Counted from the stretch's first letter, positions 45,346 through 57,280 are shown. The stretch is 64,000 bases of DNA from Ligula intestinalis (GCA_036362985.1 JAYGXS010000004.1:7939777-8003776); one strand, 5' to 3'. The notes: a model not told the origin generated them from the sequence alone. Numbers and translations are program-made.

Positions 45346-46054
45346 AGAGAGGGACTTCAGAGGTATTTACCTATATTTCCCTAATAAAACTGAACTAAAA
45401 ATGATAATTTTAAGATGTTTTCATAGAAGGTTTGCCTACATAAGGGACAACAACATGTAAGGAGCCCAAGGCGAAGCCGGGCTTCCGCGCTCGTTTACAA
45501 TAGAGTTCTGCAAGATATTAAATTTGAATAACTAAATAATCAGCAAGTATAAATTTGTGAAATCAGCTTTCAAAGATTTCAACGTTCCCCTCCAGGAATC
45601 TGAACAATATATAATAGCCTTATTCACCTTTGACTCAAAGGCTTCAGCCCTCAATAAAACTCACTTCCAGAGACGAGGTTCTAGGGCGACACGAAACGCC
45701 ACATTTATCTTCGATTTTGATGATGTGTTGGAGAAATGTGCAGTTAAAGTTATTGGAATGCTGTCTTCATGAGCAGCTGCCTCCTAGCAGAATGGGCCAG
45801 TACTATTAACGAATCAGTTAGGTTGAGTGATCGTTACGGTTGCTTATAATTGTGCAACAGCTGAAAAAGAAGTCAGAAGTTCAATTTGACATTCATCAAA
45901 AAAAGCTCGCAAATCAAACGGTACTTCACAGACCAAACACTTTTTATTTTGTCTAATATGAAAAACTAATAAATTTCTTTGAACGTACTTTCTTCACTTT
46001 TCAACCTTCAAAAGGAGCAACTATTTAAATGCTGTTTATGTCTGTTAAGATGTG
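45346..46054. other. Upstream region of the cholinesterase-like gene
   Basis: No recognisable gene. One 71-codon frame (45,557-45,772) has no known domain. A TATTTAAA-like stretch at about 46,022-46,029 lies close to the start codon of the next gene. The promoter is not otherwise evident. Confidence 0.4.
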
Positions 46055-47947
46055 ATGACCTCTATTCGTGCTCCACCGCCACGTCTGGACGAAACAAAAG
46101 ATGACCTCCACCAACAGTCCTTCACTTCAGAAGAGTCTTTTTCGCTCTCTAATTTTAAAGTTTCTGTTTTAGAACGAAACGTCCCCATCCTCCTTGCAAT
46201 TTTGTTATTTATATCTGTTGCTTTAGTAGGCGTAACCGTTTTTGCCCTTTACTTAGCTCTTTTACGTTACGGATATCTATCATTTGCTAATTCTGCTGAG
46301 GTGAAAACACGATGTGGCAACGTTCGTGGTGTAGAGAAAGACGGAATAATTCAATTTCTCGGTATACCATATGCAGTGCCACCCGTAGGCCCACTTCGAT
46401 TCAGAAAGCCACTGGACTTGACAACCGATGAGCTATGCAAAAAAGCTTGGAAAGCAGAAATTGAAACCGATTTGAGGACTTTTAATGCCTCAACTTATCA
46501 GAATGTGTGCACTCAACTTTTACCAATCTCAGATACTTTAATTGGAAGCGAAGACTGCTTGTACTTAAATATATTTGTCCCGGGTTCGTCCGGTAATGGA
46601 CAGCTCAAACCTGTTGTGGTTATCATTGGTGGATTATTCTTCATGTACAATGCGGTTGCAGCATCTCCAGCATTTGGTCAACAACCAGACTTTCAGACCA
46701 TTAAGGAGGTCGATGCCATCCACGTAACTGTGAACTACCGAGTTGGTCCCTTTGGATTTTTGACGAATCCGGAGACAAAAACCTCGAATTTGGGAATGAG
46801 GGACCAGATCGCGGCCCTTAGATGGATTCGACTAAACATTAAGGCTTTTGGGGGCGATCCCGTCAAGGTGGCAATTTTTTCTTATGGATCTGGATCCACA
46901 ATTACTCTTGGTCTTCTTGGTGCCCCATCTGCTCAACATTTATTTGATAAAGCCTGGATTTCTTCTCCGGCCGTGGGCCCACCTTCTTTACCATTAACTT
47001 CGGCAGTGCTCGATTCAGCTAAGTTATTTGACTGCTCAAACCCCAATGTGCCCAATTGCTTTTCAAAGTTGAGCAGTGAAGAAATTGCTCGTATTTGGAA
47101 CTGGAGCGTCATTGAACCATGGATCCGTTACAACATGTTCGGGTTACCATCAGCTTCACCAAAGGCTTGTTTACCTGGCGTTCCATGCGACTCTGGTCTT
47201 TTGGTTATTGATGGTGAATTGATATTGGACAAGAATTGGGGTTTTCCTGTCTATTCTATGCCGCTTGTGTTTGGACAAACAGCACACGAAGCTTCAACGT
47301 ATATAACTCCAAACAGCGTTCGACTTTGGGAAGCAACTGCTTTAGATGCCTATATAAGAAGCATTTTCAAAAATTCAACACCTGCGTACAGAGTAATTGA
47401 ATCCTTTTATAAAACGGCAACGATAAAAAACATCGATAGTTCGTCAGAAAACATGATCCCACTCTCTGACCTTGAGGATGTTCTCTCCCGAATAATTACT
47501 GATATCCGACTAACTTGCCCTTTGGAATTTTTAACCGAAACTTTGCGAAACGGCCAAACAGTTTATAGATATTATTTGCGCAGTCAACACGCCCATTTTG
47601 ATCCATATGGTCTGGAATGCTTTGTTTCATCGGACTTTCACGGTTGGGATGCTTTTATTTATCTACGAAGTTACCTTTATCATCAAGATTATCTTCATTC
47701 TGCTTCCATGCTCCACAAACCCCCGGACTTCTCAGAAGTCAGCGAACTTAGTAAGCTATTTGCAAGCTATGTCAAACAATTTGTTTGGGATAGCAAAATT
47801 AACGACTGGAGTGAAAGCGTTAGCAAAAATATCAACGTATTCAACAACAGTAAACTGTTGGTAGCTCCCACAAGTAAAATTGCCATGTGCAATTCATGGA
47901 ATGAATTACCCTCAATTGATCCCTTTCAGTATGCCTGGCCAGCTTAG
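46055..47947 (+). CDS. Cholinesterase-like type II membrane pseudoenzyme (neurotactin/neuroligin-like)
   Basis: 630 residues, single exon; first in-frame ATG at 46,055 with a stop (TAA) nine bases upstream. A short N-terminal cytoplasmic tail (1-42) precedes one membrane segment (about 44-68); the rest is a carboxylesterase/cholinesterase fold predicted outside the cell. Family marks are CGNVRGVEKDGIIQFLGIPYA, PVGPLRF, SEDCLYLNIFVPG and GLRDQ-like GMRDQIAALRWI. The nucleophile elbow, GESAG in active enzymes, reads SYGSG, with Gly278 in place of the catalytic Ser, although Glu412 and His529 are retained. It is therefore probably an adhesion or signalling protein like neurotactin, gliotactin or neuroligin, not a hydrolase. 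The lack of introns is unusual for the family and may mark a retrogene. Ser279 one position later could be argued as a shifted nucleophile, but spacing is wrong. Confidence 0.93.
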   Translation: MTSIRAPPPRLDETKDDLHQQSFTSEESFSLSNFKVSVLERNVPILLAILLFISVALVGVTVFALYLALLRYGYLSFANSAEVKTRCGNVRGVEKDGIIQFLGIPYAVPPVGPLRFRKPLDLTTDELCKKAWKAEIETDLRTFNASTYQNVCTQLLPISDTLIGSEDCLYLNIFVPGSSGNGQLKPVVVIIGGLFFMYNAVAASPAFGQQPDFQTIKEVDAIHVTVNYRVGPFGFLTNPETKTSNLGMRDQIAALRWIRLNIKAFGGDPVKVAIFSYGSGSTITLGLLGAPSAQHLFDKAWISSPAVGPPSLPLTSAVLDSAKLFDCSNPNVPNCFSKLSSEEIARIWNWSVIEPWIRYNMFGLPSASPKACLPGVPCDSGLLVIDGELILDKNWGFPVYSMPLVFGQTAHEASTYITPNSVRLWEATALDAYIRSIFKNSTPAYRVIESFYKTATIKNIDSSSENMIPLSDLEDVLSRIITDIRLTCPLEFLTETLRNGQTVYRYYLRSQHAHFDPYGLECFVSSDFHGWDAFIYLRSYLYHQDYLHSASMLHKPPDFSEVSELSKLFASYVKQFVWDSKINDWSESVSKNINVFNNSKLLVAPTSKIAMCNSWNELPSIDPFQYAWPA

Positions 47948-48086
47948 ATGACCTTTTCTGCGTTGAGCCTACATAGCAGTTTATTCTCCTGTACTTATCT
48001 TTCACTGAGGAAAGGATACTGTTCTTATATTCATTTTTCATTGTTTATCAATGCCAGTCGCCGATGTTTATTTTTAATTAGATGCC

Positions 48087-48092
48087 ATTAAA
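48087..48092 (+). promoter_or_regulatory. Candidate poly(A) signal
   Basis: ATTAAA, 140 nt after the cholinesterase-like stop codon. AATAAA also occurs near 48,296. Confidence 0.5.
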
Positions 48093-50460
48093 AGCCATGC
48101 ACAAAGTAAACATTTCTTTTTTTCAAGTGATAAAAAAATTAATTGATAAAACATGGAAATTGACATTGACTCTTTTATGAAATCCTGTTTAAGTGGAAAG
48201 TCTTGATTCGTTGGATTAATCTACTGAAAGTAATGCTTGCTATTTATCGTGAAGTGTGCACACATTTTAGTTTGAAAAATATACCAGAAGTCTTAATAAA
48301 TAACTCACTGTTAACTTAGCCTTGATAACAATTCGTTCAAACCCGGTAGTTTAACCTCTGAACTTTTTTATTAAAGGGAAAAAATTAATCGAATTTCTTG
48401 CCTGATAAATGTTTGTTATGGTAATAGAAAACAGCAGACTTATGTTTGTTATTCAACTCAAATCTAATTCACGACCCTTGAATTCATATCAGCTATTTGA
48501 TTAGCAGTCTGGTGGCTCCTGCAAAACAAGCACATTATATTCTTATTTGGGATGTTTTAGTCAGTAGCATACAAGTTGTTGTGGTTATATTGTATTTTTT
48601 ACTGCTTCGCTATGCCAAGCTTTTTTGTGCCCCAAAAGCAATCATCAGAAGTACAGAGCGAATAATAGTCAGCTGCTAAACTGCCAACTGCGGCAGCATG
48701 AGGCTTCAACAAACTACAAGTACCTGCAATATGGTTTCCAAGTTGTTACATTAGTATGCTTTTAGAATGTCAGGTGGTCGTCGGCCTCCAAAATTGGAGC
48801 CACAGGGCAGGACCACGGCTTTGTTCAACACTAGAATTCCTACTTACCTATTACAAGCAGCCTCTTCTTATGAAATTTTTAATCACGACTTACTTCGTGG
48901 ATTTGCTGAATGTTTTTATTTTGGTGTGGGCGGGTTCGCTTAAAAGGCTTTCGAAACTCGTATGACCTCACATAGAATTATGCTTCGTTTTTTCTGGGTT
49001 AAAAATTAATCTTTCACTTCGTAAGACAAATCAACTAATTGGAAAGCTCAAAAGACTGTTAGGCAAATCAAATTGAGAAAAGTCGTCAGATTATGCGATA
49101 AGTTCCTGAGTGCTAATCGTTGAGTACTCAATCTTAATTCAGTAACTGAATTGAGTATCATGCTCAGGTAGTAGTTTTTTATGTCAATCTAAAACAAGAC
49201 GTTTTAGATGTATTTGTCCCTCAGCCTGTCTGTTGTGCAGGAACTATGTTGCAATAGCCCAGCGTAAAAGCCCTATAAATGCAAGTTCTTAAATTATCGT
49301 CTGCAGTTAAAGTGGACAAATAGTTGAGGGATCCACAATTTGGCTATTGGATCTATCAAATATAGTTAATGTAATAAAAATGACTGCAAATATTCCACGC
49401 ATGTGATAGTATGTGTTGGCGATCAAAAGCGTGTGTATATATGCGATCGAATGGAGTTATCTATTGACTGCATATGTTTGAGAACTGCTGTAGTCTAAGT
49501 GGAACCGGAGTGTACAACATTTGCCCAATAATAATAATTATATATGCACATATAAACGAACAATTCACCTCGATGTCTAACTTTATTGGGACAGAGTAGA
49601 TACGTAAGGCAAACGGGAAGGGCTTCAACCGGAATTGCAGACAGTGATTCTCCGGTTAAACTTGAATGGGTTTGCAGGTGGTCCACCGGGCCAATGTGTA
49701 ATTCGTATGTGAAATTGCATTGGCTGTTCTATGACACAATAGAAACAGCGCTGACAGGTGTCTTGTGTGTCCTGGTGATGTTCAGATCAGGATGGACAGG
49801 AAGCTGTCCAATCAGCGTGAACCGAGACCAGACTTTGGTGTTGCAAAGAGAAGAGATAACGAACTGCAATCACTTCTGGCAATAGTGCTATTTTAGTTGA
49901 GATACGTGACAATTTTGTCGGGTTCACAGACCCGAAGGTGAACAAAGAGGCTAGTTCGCATAACACCGTTTGGCGGTTGTTAGGGTCTCTCTATCGTCTA
50001 TTCACGGTCTTATCATTTTGTGGTGCAAAAGAATGCTTCACAACCGTCTTCACCGAAGTTCAGATGATTTTATTTGCTTCCACAAAAGTGCTTGCAAAAA
50101 CTTACAGCAAATCATCACAAAAGAGCTGCTCAGACCGTCCTTCAGAGCCTAACTTTCCTTAGAATAGCATGGAAAATATGTAAGCCCGTTGTTTCTATGG
50201 CAAAGTATTGAAAATCCTTTCCTACTGAATCACATTCAGTATCGACAAAATTGGTTTGGGTGAGCGGTCTGAAGTAGGACCCGTCTCAGATTCGCTGCCT
50301 ATTGCCATCTGAATGTCACAAGGCTTCCAGAGTGTAAACTGCAGCCTGCTTTGAGGCTTAGATGGACTCGGAGACGCAGGAGTCCGCAATTCTTGGAGGC
50401 ACGTGACGTTGTCAATCGTCGCAGTTCCCAAGGTTTAAGAGGGTTGCTACCTGACTACGG
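48093..50460. other. No gene recognised (48.1-50.5 kb)
   Basis: AT-rich; scattered short frames without domains and no repeats matched within the window. Confidence 0.5.
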
Positions 50461-50464
50461 TATT

Positions 50465-50700
50465 CTCTGAGATACATATCAGCCTTATTTTGTTTGAAAT
50501 CGCGGGCAGTATATTCGCATCATCTGCGAATAAATTAACACGAAAGTGTGTACACATCGGAGAGTGAGTTGTTGAAGTTAACTCTGTGTACTTTGTCACG
50601 ATAAGGTAGTGGAAACTACATTAAACTGAACAGGATGAAAACGAGTGCCCTACTTTAATACCATCACGTCATTGCCAAGGTTCCCGAAAAGGAGGTACTG
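50465..50700 (-). pseudogene. Decayed LINE reverse transcriptase fragment
   Basis: The minus strand reads FRVNLFADDANILPA, with the FADD catalytic box at about 50,517-50,530, after a degenerate stretch. Only the surroundings of this box are recognisable, so the family is unknown. Confidence 0.4.
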
Positions 50701-51435
50701 TTCGTAACGCACGTCGGCAAACAATCATGCTGTTGTCCGACCGCCTCTTAATCGCTCTGAGGAGGACAGACTGTTTCTACTTCCTTGTCATTTTCGTGAA
50801 TTTTTACAGGCCACAATGACCACATATCACATATCCAGGTGACCTAAGAAGAAGAAGGTCCCGCAAGCTTTTCGCTCCTGAAAGATGACGCATTTGAGAT
50901 CCTGTGGCACATCTCTGTTTGCCCCATCTTCTATGTCAGTTCGTTTAAAAAAGTGAGGGCTTCGCTTGGAATCGAGTTAGCACTAGGACTTTGCCATCAG
51001 ATGTCTGACGCAGTGCTTAGAAAAGCCTTTGAAGATGGCGAGAAGTCAGCGGAAGGCTGGAAGTTGTCTGGTGATGGTTTGCTCACAGACTGCAGAAGAA
51101 AGACTGACTATCTTCCAGTCTATTACCTGCGATGCTGCTCTTGGCTCGTCGAAAGTCACTAGGAATGCAACCTCATCGGGTTAAGAGCCTTGGTTGCAAA
51201 GATGTTATGCCATATATCCCGATCTGTCTATGCTTGCTTTTTTCTCTTGCCTTGGGACTTAATTAGTCAGTCTGCCCCTTACCCAGTCTCTGGAGGCGCT
51301 TTGTCTCGGCATTGGAAGGAGGTGCACCTTCGTTTGTATCAATCCTGTTTTTCACAGGTATGCCAGAAAATAGCGACAAAATCCTATGAATACTGCAGCT
51401 CCCTGTGTACGAACGACCCGTTTATGCTTCTGTCT

Positions 51436-51469
51436 CTGATGATGTGATCCCGCGGGAGTCCGAAACGTC
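51436..51469 (+). ncRNA. Hammerhead ribozyme motif (PLE type)
   Basis: Intact CTGATGA core, stem II built on GATCCCGCGGGAGTC (one mismatch), then CGAAACGTC with the ACGT minimal stem III and GTC cleavage triplet. Both conserved strands are complete. CAGG(T/C)GAAT follows, as at 18.5 kb. Confidence 0.7.
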
Positions 51470-54170
51470 AGGTGAATTAAGTGTTCTTGCCCTAGTGCTC
51501 ATGTCTAGGTTTTCTCCGTCATGAGGATGTTGGCATTTAGCTTCACAGCCTTCCGACAACATTCAGTTGATTCATTCGTTTTTTTCTCAACCTTGTTCCC
51601 CTGTCTATCTGTCATAAATCTGGGTCATTTTTAAACAGAATGCTTTTTAACTGAAGAGACTCATATGTCAGGAATGGAGTAGGCCTACTCTAATGTGGGC
51701 GGGGGGTGAATAACCGGAGATAGTATTTTGCAAGAAAATCAGGCCAACAAAACTTAAAGATGAAGGAAAGGAGGTACTAAAAAAGGCAACGCTGCGTAAT
51801 TTAGTTCGTCTAACTGTAAATTTTGAATCCATCCTAGTCACTGACATTAAACGAGACCCTCGCATTGATCTATACCGCTGCACTGCTACCGGTCCAGCTG
51901 GCGTGAGCTTGAACAGCCCCGAAACATTTAAAAGCGTCACTACTTACCCGCTTTCAGCAACCCCCATTTTGAAGCTGAAACATGTTCAATTATAGTAAAC
52001 GTACAAGATTATCCACCTGAAACATCCAAATCAAACCTTGTCTTGCGGTAAATCCAACAGAAAAAGCTTTCTTCTACACGTATTGGACATCATTACAGAA
52101 ATTCAGTTGCAGACAGATGGGTGTCAGAAGAAAGCACATTCTTTACAGAATTGTGAAGCTGTCTGATAAAACATTATTAACTTCGATCGGATGACGGCAA
52201 AGGCTGTGATTTGGTTATTTAAGCATGACCTCTTCGACGGCCTACCAGCCCACCTATTCCTTTGGTCACCCAGGTTTTCTAACAAATGGAACGTCGCAAA
52301 CGACAATCTCCACTGTGTTTTACGCAGCACGGTGGATGCAGAGACGGTGGCATATGAGTTTATGGTGATAGAGGACTTGCACAACACCTGTCGCACTCGC
52401 ACCTTCCTCACTCAACTTGATATAATGAGAGGATAAAGAAGATCAGGAATGGGATCAGAGTTGGCGGCTGACAAGATTAAAACGTCTGTCTACAAGCGCG
52501 ACATACGCCTGATCCGCGCACGACGGATCAGGAGGTCTGACAAACAAAAAGGGGGCGGTTCGGATTCCAGTTTGCCTGTATTACCACATTTCGAAATTAT
52601 CGTTGCAGTCTAATCCCGAATGGAGTACTGAGTTATGCAATCGGTTGGCAGGAGTCTAAGCATCTACTTTTAATGCATCAAGATAAGTTAATATAAGTTA
52701 AGTGTCATAGCGACGTAGTCCTCAGAGTCGACCTCACTTAGTTCGCCTTCATTCAGGCTCTATCTCACTGTCAAAGTCTAATAGCTATCGGATGCTGAAA
52801 TTTAGTGCTAGTGACTAGCGTTGCGTGAGTTTGTGCCTAGGTTTGCCGCTATAATGGGTTACGCGGTGGCCCAACTGCTAGCTACATTGCGTGTCCACAG
52901 ATGGCGTATATTGGGACAAAATTCAGTGAAGGTTAGCCGCAAAATAAGCAGGCTCCTGGGTCTGACGAATAAGCAGTCGCTGATCAGCAGCGGTCGTGCT
53001 ACCAGGGTACGGAGAGCTGAGGTCTGGTGCACTGACTGCCTTATAAAATGCGAGGACTCCCAATGAAGGAACTATGACATAAAGTCAGTGAACTGACATT
53101 AGATAAGTTTTCTTGCTAGTGCTGCTTTGTGGTCAGGTTCTTGAGTTGAAGTACTAGAGAGGAGAATCTCGAACAAACAGTTCGTGTGGCTGTTGGGGCC
53201 TCGCCTATATTCAAAATCCCCAAGAAGCCTCATGAAACCCATGGGCAAAAATAGTACTAGAATTAATGCTACGGCATCCAGAGGATCAACTTGCTCCGCA
53301 GCCCTGGTCCACTGGAGCGGACGGATAGTATGCGAGCCGGACTACTCAACCGAGAACAGACTCTTGGCATTGGGTGCTGGTATTGGCAACCAGTTCTGGA
53401 CCCTGATTCCCAATTAGTCTTTGACCAGGAGAGGCCACCCCTGGAGAATAATGGCCATTAATTTAAATAAATACAGATTATGAGGAAGAAGCCGTGACGA
53501 TTAACGGAATAATAGTATAGTATCACAATGATTCCGGTGATCGAGACGCCTTTTTATACCTGGGAGGCAAATATTTGCCTCAATTCAGTTTAAAAGACTT
53601 CGGGCGAGGCTACTACCGAGCGGACAGAATAGGAATGACATTGTTTCCTAAATGATGCTTCTCGCCGAGTTTTTCCAGTCCGCCGAAAGCGCTTATGAAG
53701 CCGACCTGGAATCTTTATCACCTCGAAGATTCGTGTGTGCCGCGCATCTGTCCGGTCAGTCCTATGGGAGTTAAGGCTAGGACGGTAAACCCTCACAGCT
53801 ATAATCTTCCAGGCCCGGTTCCTTAGGAGAGAGAAGTCTTGGGAAAGCAGAGTAGACGGAGCAGTGTATTGTTTACAGAAAAAATAAGGGCAAGGTTGCC
53901 AATTGGTCTTGCATGGCGTACATCCGTGGGGTCCGTGGGACAGGGCGGCGTCGCCGGCCGCGACGCGCCTAAGCGGAATCCAAAGTGTCCTTTGACGGCA
54001 GTCATCCCGGGCTACCGCCGAATACTCGCTTTGTCTCGGTAGACTGATGGTGATTGGTTGCCTTGCGCGAGATTAAGCCATGTGTGTCAGTAGATGGCCC
54101 TGGTTCGTGAGCGATAGACAGGCCAGGCCTCGGCCATCACGGTAACCGCAGCGTTGGCGTGAGGAGTCAA
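51470..54170. other. No gene recognised (51.5-54.2 kb)
   Basis: Frames of 60-95 codons without domains (for example 52,191-52,436). Sequence near 53,830-53,890 loosely resembles the 54.3-kb direct repeat. Confidence 0.45.
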
Positions 54171-54179
54171 CCGTGGCGG

Positions 54180-54310
54180 TAAAGTCCACTACAGTCCTCC
54201 TATATGGATGTGAATGCCAAGCTTTGCGCCCTGAAGGCCAGAATATTTGACCATTGCTGCCTGAGGATCATGCTTCGAGTGAAGTTCACCGACTTCGTAC
54301 CAAATGAGAC
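54180..54310 (+). pseudogene. RTE-type LINE C-terminal fragment
   Basis: One frame gives TTVLLYGCE and, after a shift, IFDHCCLRIMLRVKFTDFVPNETV. This is the C-terminal cysteine-containing region typical of RTE/BovB-like LINE proteins. Only about 45 codons remain, directly before the 419-bp direct repeat. Confidence 0.65.
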
Positions 54311-54319
54311 AGTGTATTG

Positions 54320-54738
54320 CAGGGGGTTAAGTGAGTTCAACCGTGCAACTGCGATCTTCAGACCATGGCTACTTGGTGGAGAAAAGAAGTCTTTAAAGGC
54401 TAGAGTAGATGGAAGAGTTTATTGTGTACACAACGGAAGAGGAGAATAGATTGACTTGGGAGAGATACGTCCGATCAGTATGTTGACCGGGCCCAAGTGA
54501 GGTCTTAGAGAAGTCGGGCCAGAGGACAGATAGAAGGAGATCTTTCATTGGGTAGGTCGGCCTGGAGATTTTGGGCAGAGCGGCAACTTGCGTCGGGCAC
54601 GCGTGCAAGCTCTTTATTCGTCGCCTCATAGATGCGAGAACTATGATTGGCTGATCGAGACGTCGAGAAAGCACATCGGTGAGCGTTTGGGAAAATGCAC
54701 TTCGACGCGAGCTAGTCAGGCAGTCATGACCCGCTACA
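54320..54738 (+). repeat. LTR-like direct repeat, left copy (419 bp)
   Basis: Nearly identical to 55,491-55,908 (about seven differences noticed, one a single-base indel). Both begin CAGGGGGTTAAGTGAGTT and end CGACCCGCTACA or similar. The 752 bp between them has no recognisable gag/pol. Confidence 0.9.
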
Positions 54739-55490
54739 GTACTCCCCCGGAGACCGTAACGAGGGAACTGAAAGAATCCGAGTGGAGGAAGAATAGTTAA
54801 GTTAGGTGTGAGAGATACGTACCAAGATGAGGTTAAGAGAGGCGGGTTAGTGCTGCCAGTGCCGCTTGGGAGGAGGAAAGGTCATCTCGCATCCGCGTGG
54901 GCAACTGGGTCTGTGGTAGGAGGAAATTTCTCGACTACGCGTGCATCGGCATGTCGTAGGAGGTTGGGCATCTCAACTACGTGGGAGGGAGCCTGGTTGG
55001 CCGGGTGGAACTTCAACAGCAAATCAGTATGCCGTATCAGTATGAGTTGAACCAGGAGAATCGTTGGCAGTAGAAGGAAGGGTGAAGATTGAGGAGATCT
55101 GGGTGCTGACACTCATAAGGGGACATCTATGTTGGATTGGGAAGTAACCATGACCTGGGCTGAATGGGCTATCGGCAGTATGTCGCGAATGCCAATCACC
55201 AAATACGTAGTGACATGTCCATAAATCGCCAAATACGCAGGGAACTGCGTTGGGACAGATCAGGAAGTCGGCAACTATGCAGGGAAGGCAGGCCACATCA
55301 GTAGTTGTGAGCAGTTAAAGCTCTCAACCTCGCTTCAGGACAGGATGTCGGTGCAGAAAGTCTCCATATCGCGGTCACATCAGATGACACAGGAGAAATT
55401 CAATTGAAGGCGAGGGAGGTTTGATGATGATTGAGCTCAGCCAGATCAGAAGTTGACTGTTCATCTCACGTCGGAAAGTCACCAATATCA
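54739..55490. other. Spacer between the direct repeats
   Basis: 752 bp, fairly GC-rich, with no domain in any frame. If the repeats are LTRs this would be a deleted (TRIM-like) internal region; no primer binding site was identified. Confidence 0.4.
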
Positions 55491-55908
55491 CAGGGGGTTA
55501 AGTGAGTTAAACCGTGCAACTGCGATCTTCAGACCATGGCTACTTGGTGGAGAAAAGAAGTCTTTAAAGGCCAGAGTAGATGGAAGAGTTTATTGTGTAC
55601 ACAACGGAAGAGGAGAATAGATTGACTTGGGAGAGATACGTCCGATCAGTATGTTGACCGGGCCCAAGTGAGGTCTTAGAGTAGTCGGGCCAGAGGACAG
55701 ATAGAAGGAGATCTTTCATTGGGTAGGTCGGCCTGGAGATTTTGGGCAGAGCGGCAACTTGCGTCGGGCACGCGTGCAAGCTCTTTATTCGTCGCCTCAT
55801 AGATGCGAGAACTATGATTGGCTGATCGAGATGTCGAGAAAGCACATCGTTGAGCGTTTGGGAAATGCACTTCGACGCGAGCTAGTCAGGCAGGCACGAC
55901 CCGCTACA
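55491..55908 (+). repeat. LTR-like direct repeat, right copy (418 bp)
   Basis: See the left copy at 54,320. Flanking sequences on the outer sides differ, and no short target duplication is obvious. Confidence 0.9.
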
Positions 55909-56280
55909 AGTGCTCACGCGCTGCAACAATATCGCAAAGATGTCTCAGAATATCCAAGAAAATCGACTAAGGTAATTTGGACACGTTCCCTCTTCTCTGC
56001 CTCACGAGCTTCGTTATGTTGCCGCACTACAGCTCACATGGAGGCGTCAAAGATGATGGCAACTCCAAGTCTGGCTTGATACCGTTCGTCAAGACAGGAA
56101 AGCGGTCCGCTGACCTTTGGTTTTCGGTCGCCGTCGCCGTCGCGGGAGGAGGGAAAAGGTGGACCTTTCCAGATCCGTTGCCACCAATTGTCACGCGTGG
56201 AGAGGTTCCACCCGTGACATCATTGACGTCACAGTCGTAGTAAGTGCAATTACAGTACAAGAACGGTGATGGTTTTAGCT

Positions 56281-56314
56281 CTGACGATGGACTCTAGTAA
56301 GAGTTCGAAAGCTC
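56281..56314 (+). ncRNA. Hammerhead ribozyme motif (AGCT stem III variant)
   Basis: CTGACGA core, perfect 5-bp stem II (ACTCT, loop AGTA, AGAGT), then TCGAAAGCTC. The palindromic ACGT of other copies is replaced by AGCT, keeping the minimal self-pairing stem III. The core T-to-C change may affect activity. Confidence 0.65.
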
Positions 56315-56654
56315 GGAAACATAAAACTATGACTCCGGTAACCGAAATGTCTTCTTCTTTACCTATAAAGGCGCACACTTAGGATCCCAACATTTGCCTT
56401 AATGTGTAAGTGCAGTCTTGCCAAGCAGCAACAAAGGCCAATATGTATATCACTTGTTTTCATTTGAGCCTCTCAGTTTGAAGCAAACCCTGTATGTTGA
56501 CTATTTGACAGGTGCAAGCGTGAACTAGTGAGACATAACACCCTGTTCATAGCACTCCACGTCCCCAGAAAGACCAATTATTTAAACCGACGTGATTATC
56601 GATCGCTCGACAAAGCTCAGCTCTCCAGCAGCGCCAGCTGGAGGACGAAGCAAA

Positions 56655-57014
56655 ATGCCCTTCGATCAGAAGAATGGACCTAGCCTGCGCTTCACCAACA
56701 TGGAAATTCAGCCCTACGAAAACAAGGGAGGCCAAAAGAATAACATAATTCCCCTGAAGGAGGCACCACAGTCGAAATTGAAGTTGAAGGATAAGTACGC
56801 GTTGACCCCACATCTGTGCACCCTCTCGGACACGGAGAAACGCCTGTTGGAACGGAACCACGCTCGCGTCTACCCCTTCGACAGTTGGGCTCGTATCAAG
56901 TGGAGCGCCTATGCCCTGCCTACCTCGCCTACAGAGATTCACCAGGTCTCGCTCACGCACGCCGTCTACACGGATCCCCTTCCAGGCCGATTGCCGCCAC
57001 TCATATACAAGTAG
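56655..57014 (+). CDS. Small protein, possible sperm/ciliary microtubule-associated
   Basis: 119 residues from the first ATG (56,655); the in-frame GTG further upstream is not a likely start. The protein is basic and proline-rich. Its composition and codon pattern look coding, and the antisense frame is not meaningful. The C-terminus DPLPGRLPPL resembles a motif I associate with the SPMIP6/SMRP1 group of axonemal microtubule inner proteins, and LSDTEKRLLERN precedes it at a similar distance, but similarity is limited. Upstream CTCTCCAG could be a splice acceptor, making this a last exon. AATAAA at 57,200-57,205 may serve as poly(A) signal. Confidence 0.55.
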   Translation: MPFDQKNGPSLRFTNMEIQPYENKGGQKNNIIPLKEAPQSKLKLKDKYALTPHLCTLSDTEKRLLERNHARVYPFDSWARIKWSAYALPTSPTEIHQVSLTHAVYTDPLPGRLPPLIYK

Positions 57015-57045
57015 TTCCTAACTGTATGCTTCTGGGAGTGTTTAC

Positions 57046-57280
57046 AACCGAACATAATGCTCTTCATGAGGTCCTATCCTTGTACGTGCGTGCGTGTGAA
57101 AAAGCCCCTTTTAGTACGTCAATTTGGTTCCTCTGTTACTGCGTGGATTATGAAAAGGTGCAAAAAGGGTCCTCGTACTAGAAGAGCCCAAGAAAGCTGA
57201 ATAAACTTCCCTCAATTCGGATTGGTCAGGTACTATTCGATCAGAGAGCGCTGGCCAATAGCGGAGTGATATAGAGTGTT
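57046..57280 (+). repeat. Dispersed repeat R1, copy 1
   Basis: Aligns with 60,327-60,563 and 60,564-60,800 (blocks GCTCTT.ATGA, a GTGCGT-type block, AAAGC, TTACTGC, GGTCAG, TGATATAGAGTGTT). Diverged, non-coding. Confidence 0.65.

Noticed and set aside
46889..46891. Ser279 as a catalytic serine of the cholinesterase-like protein
   Set aside because: Alignment of FSYGSGS with FGESAGG puts Gly, not Ser, at the nucleophile position; the SGS serine is offset by one and lacks the GxSxG spacing.
53184..53417. 77-codon ORF as a gene
   Set aside because: No domain, no codon signature, surrounded by similar-length chance frames.
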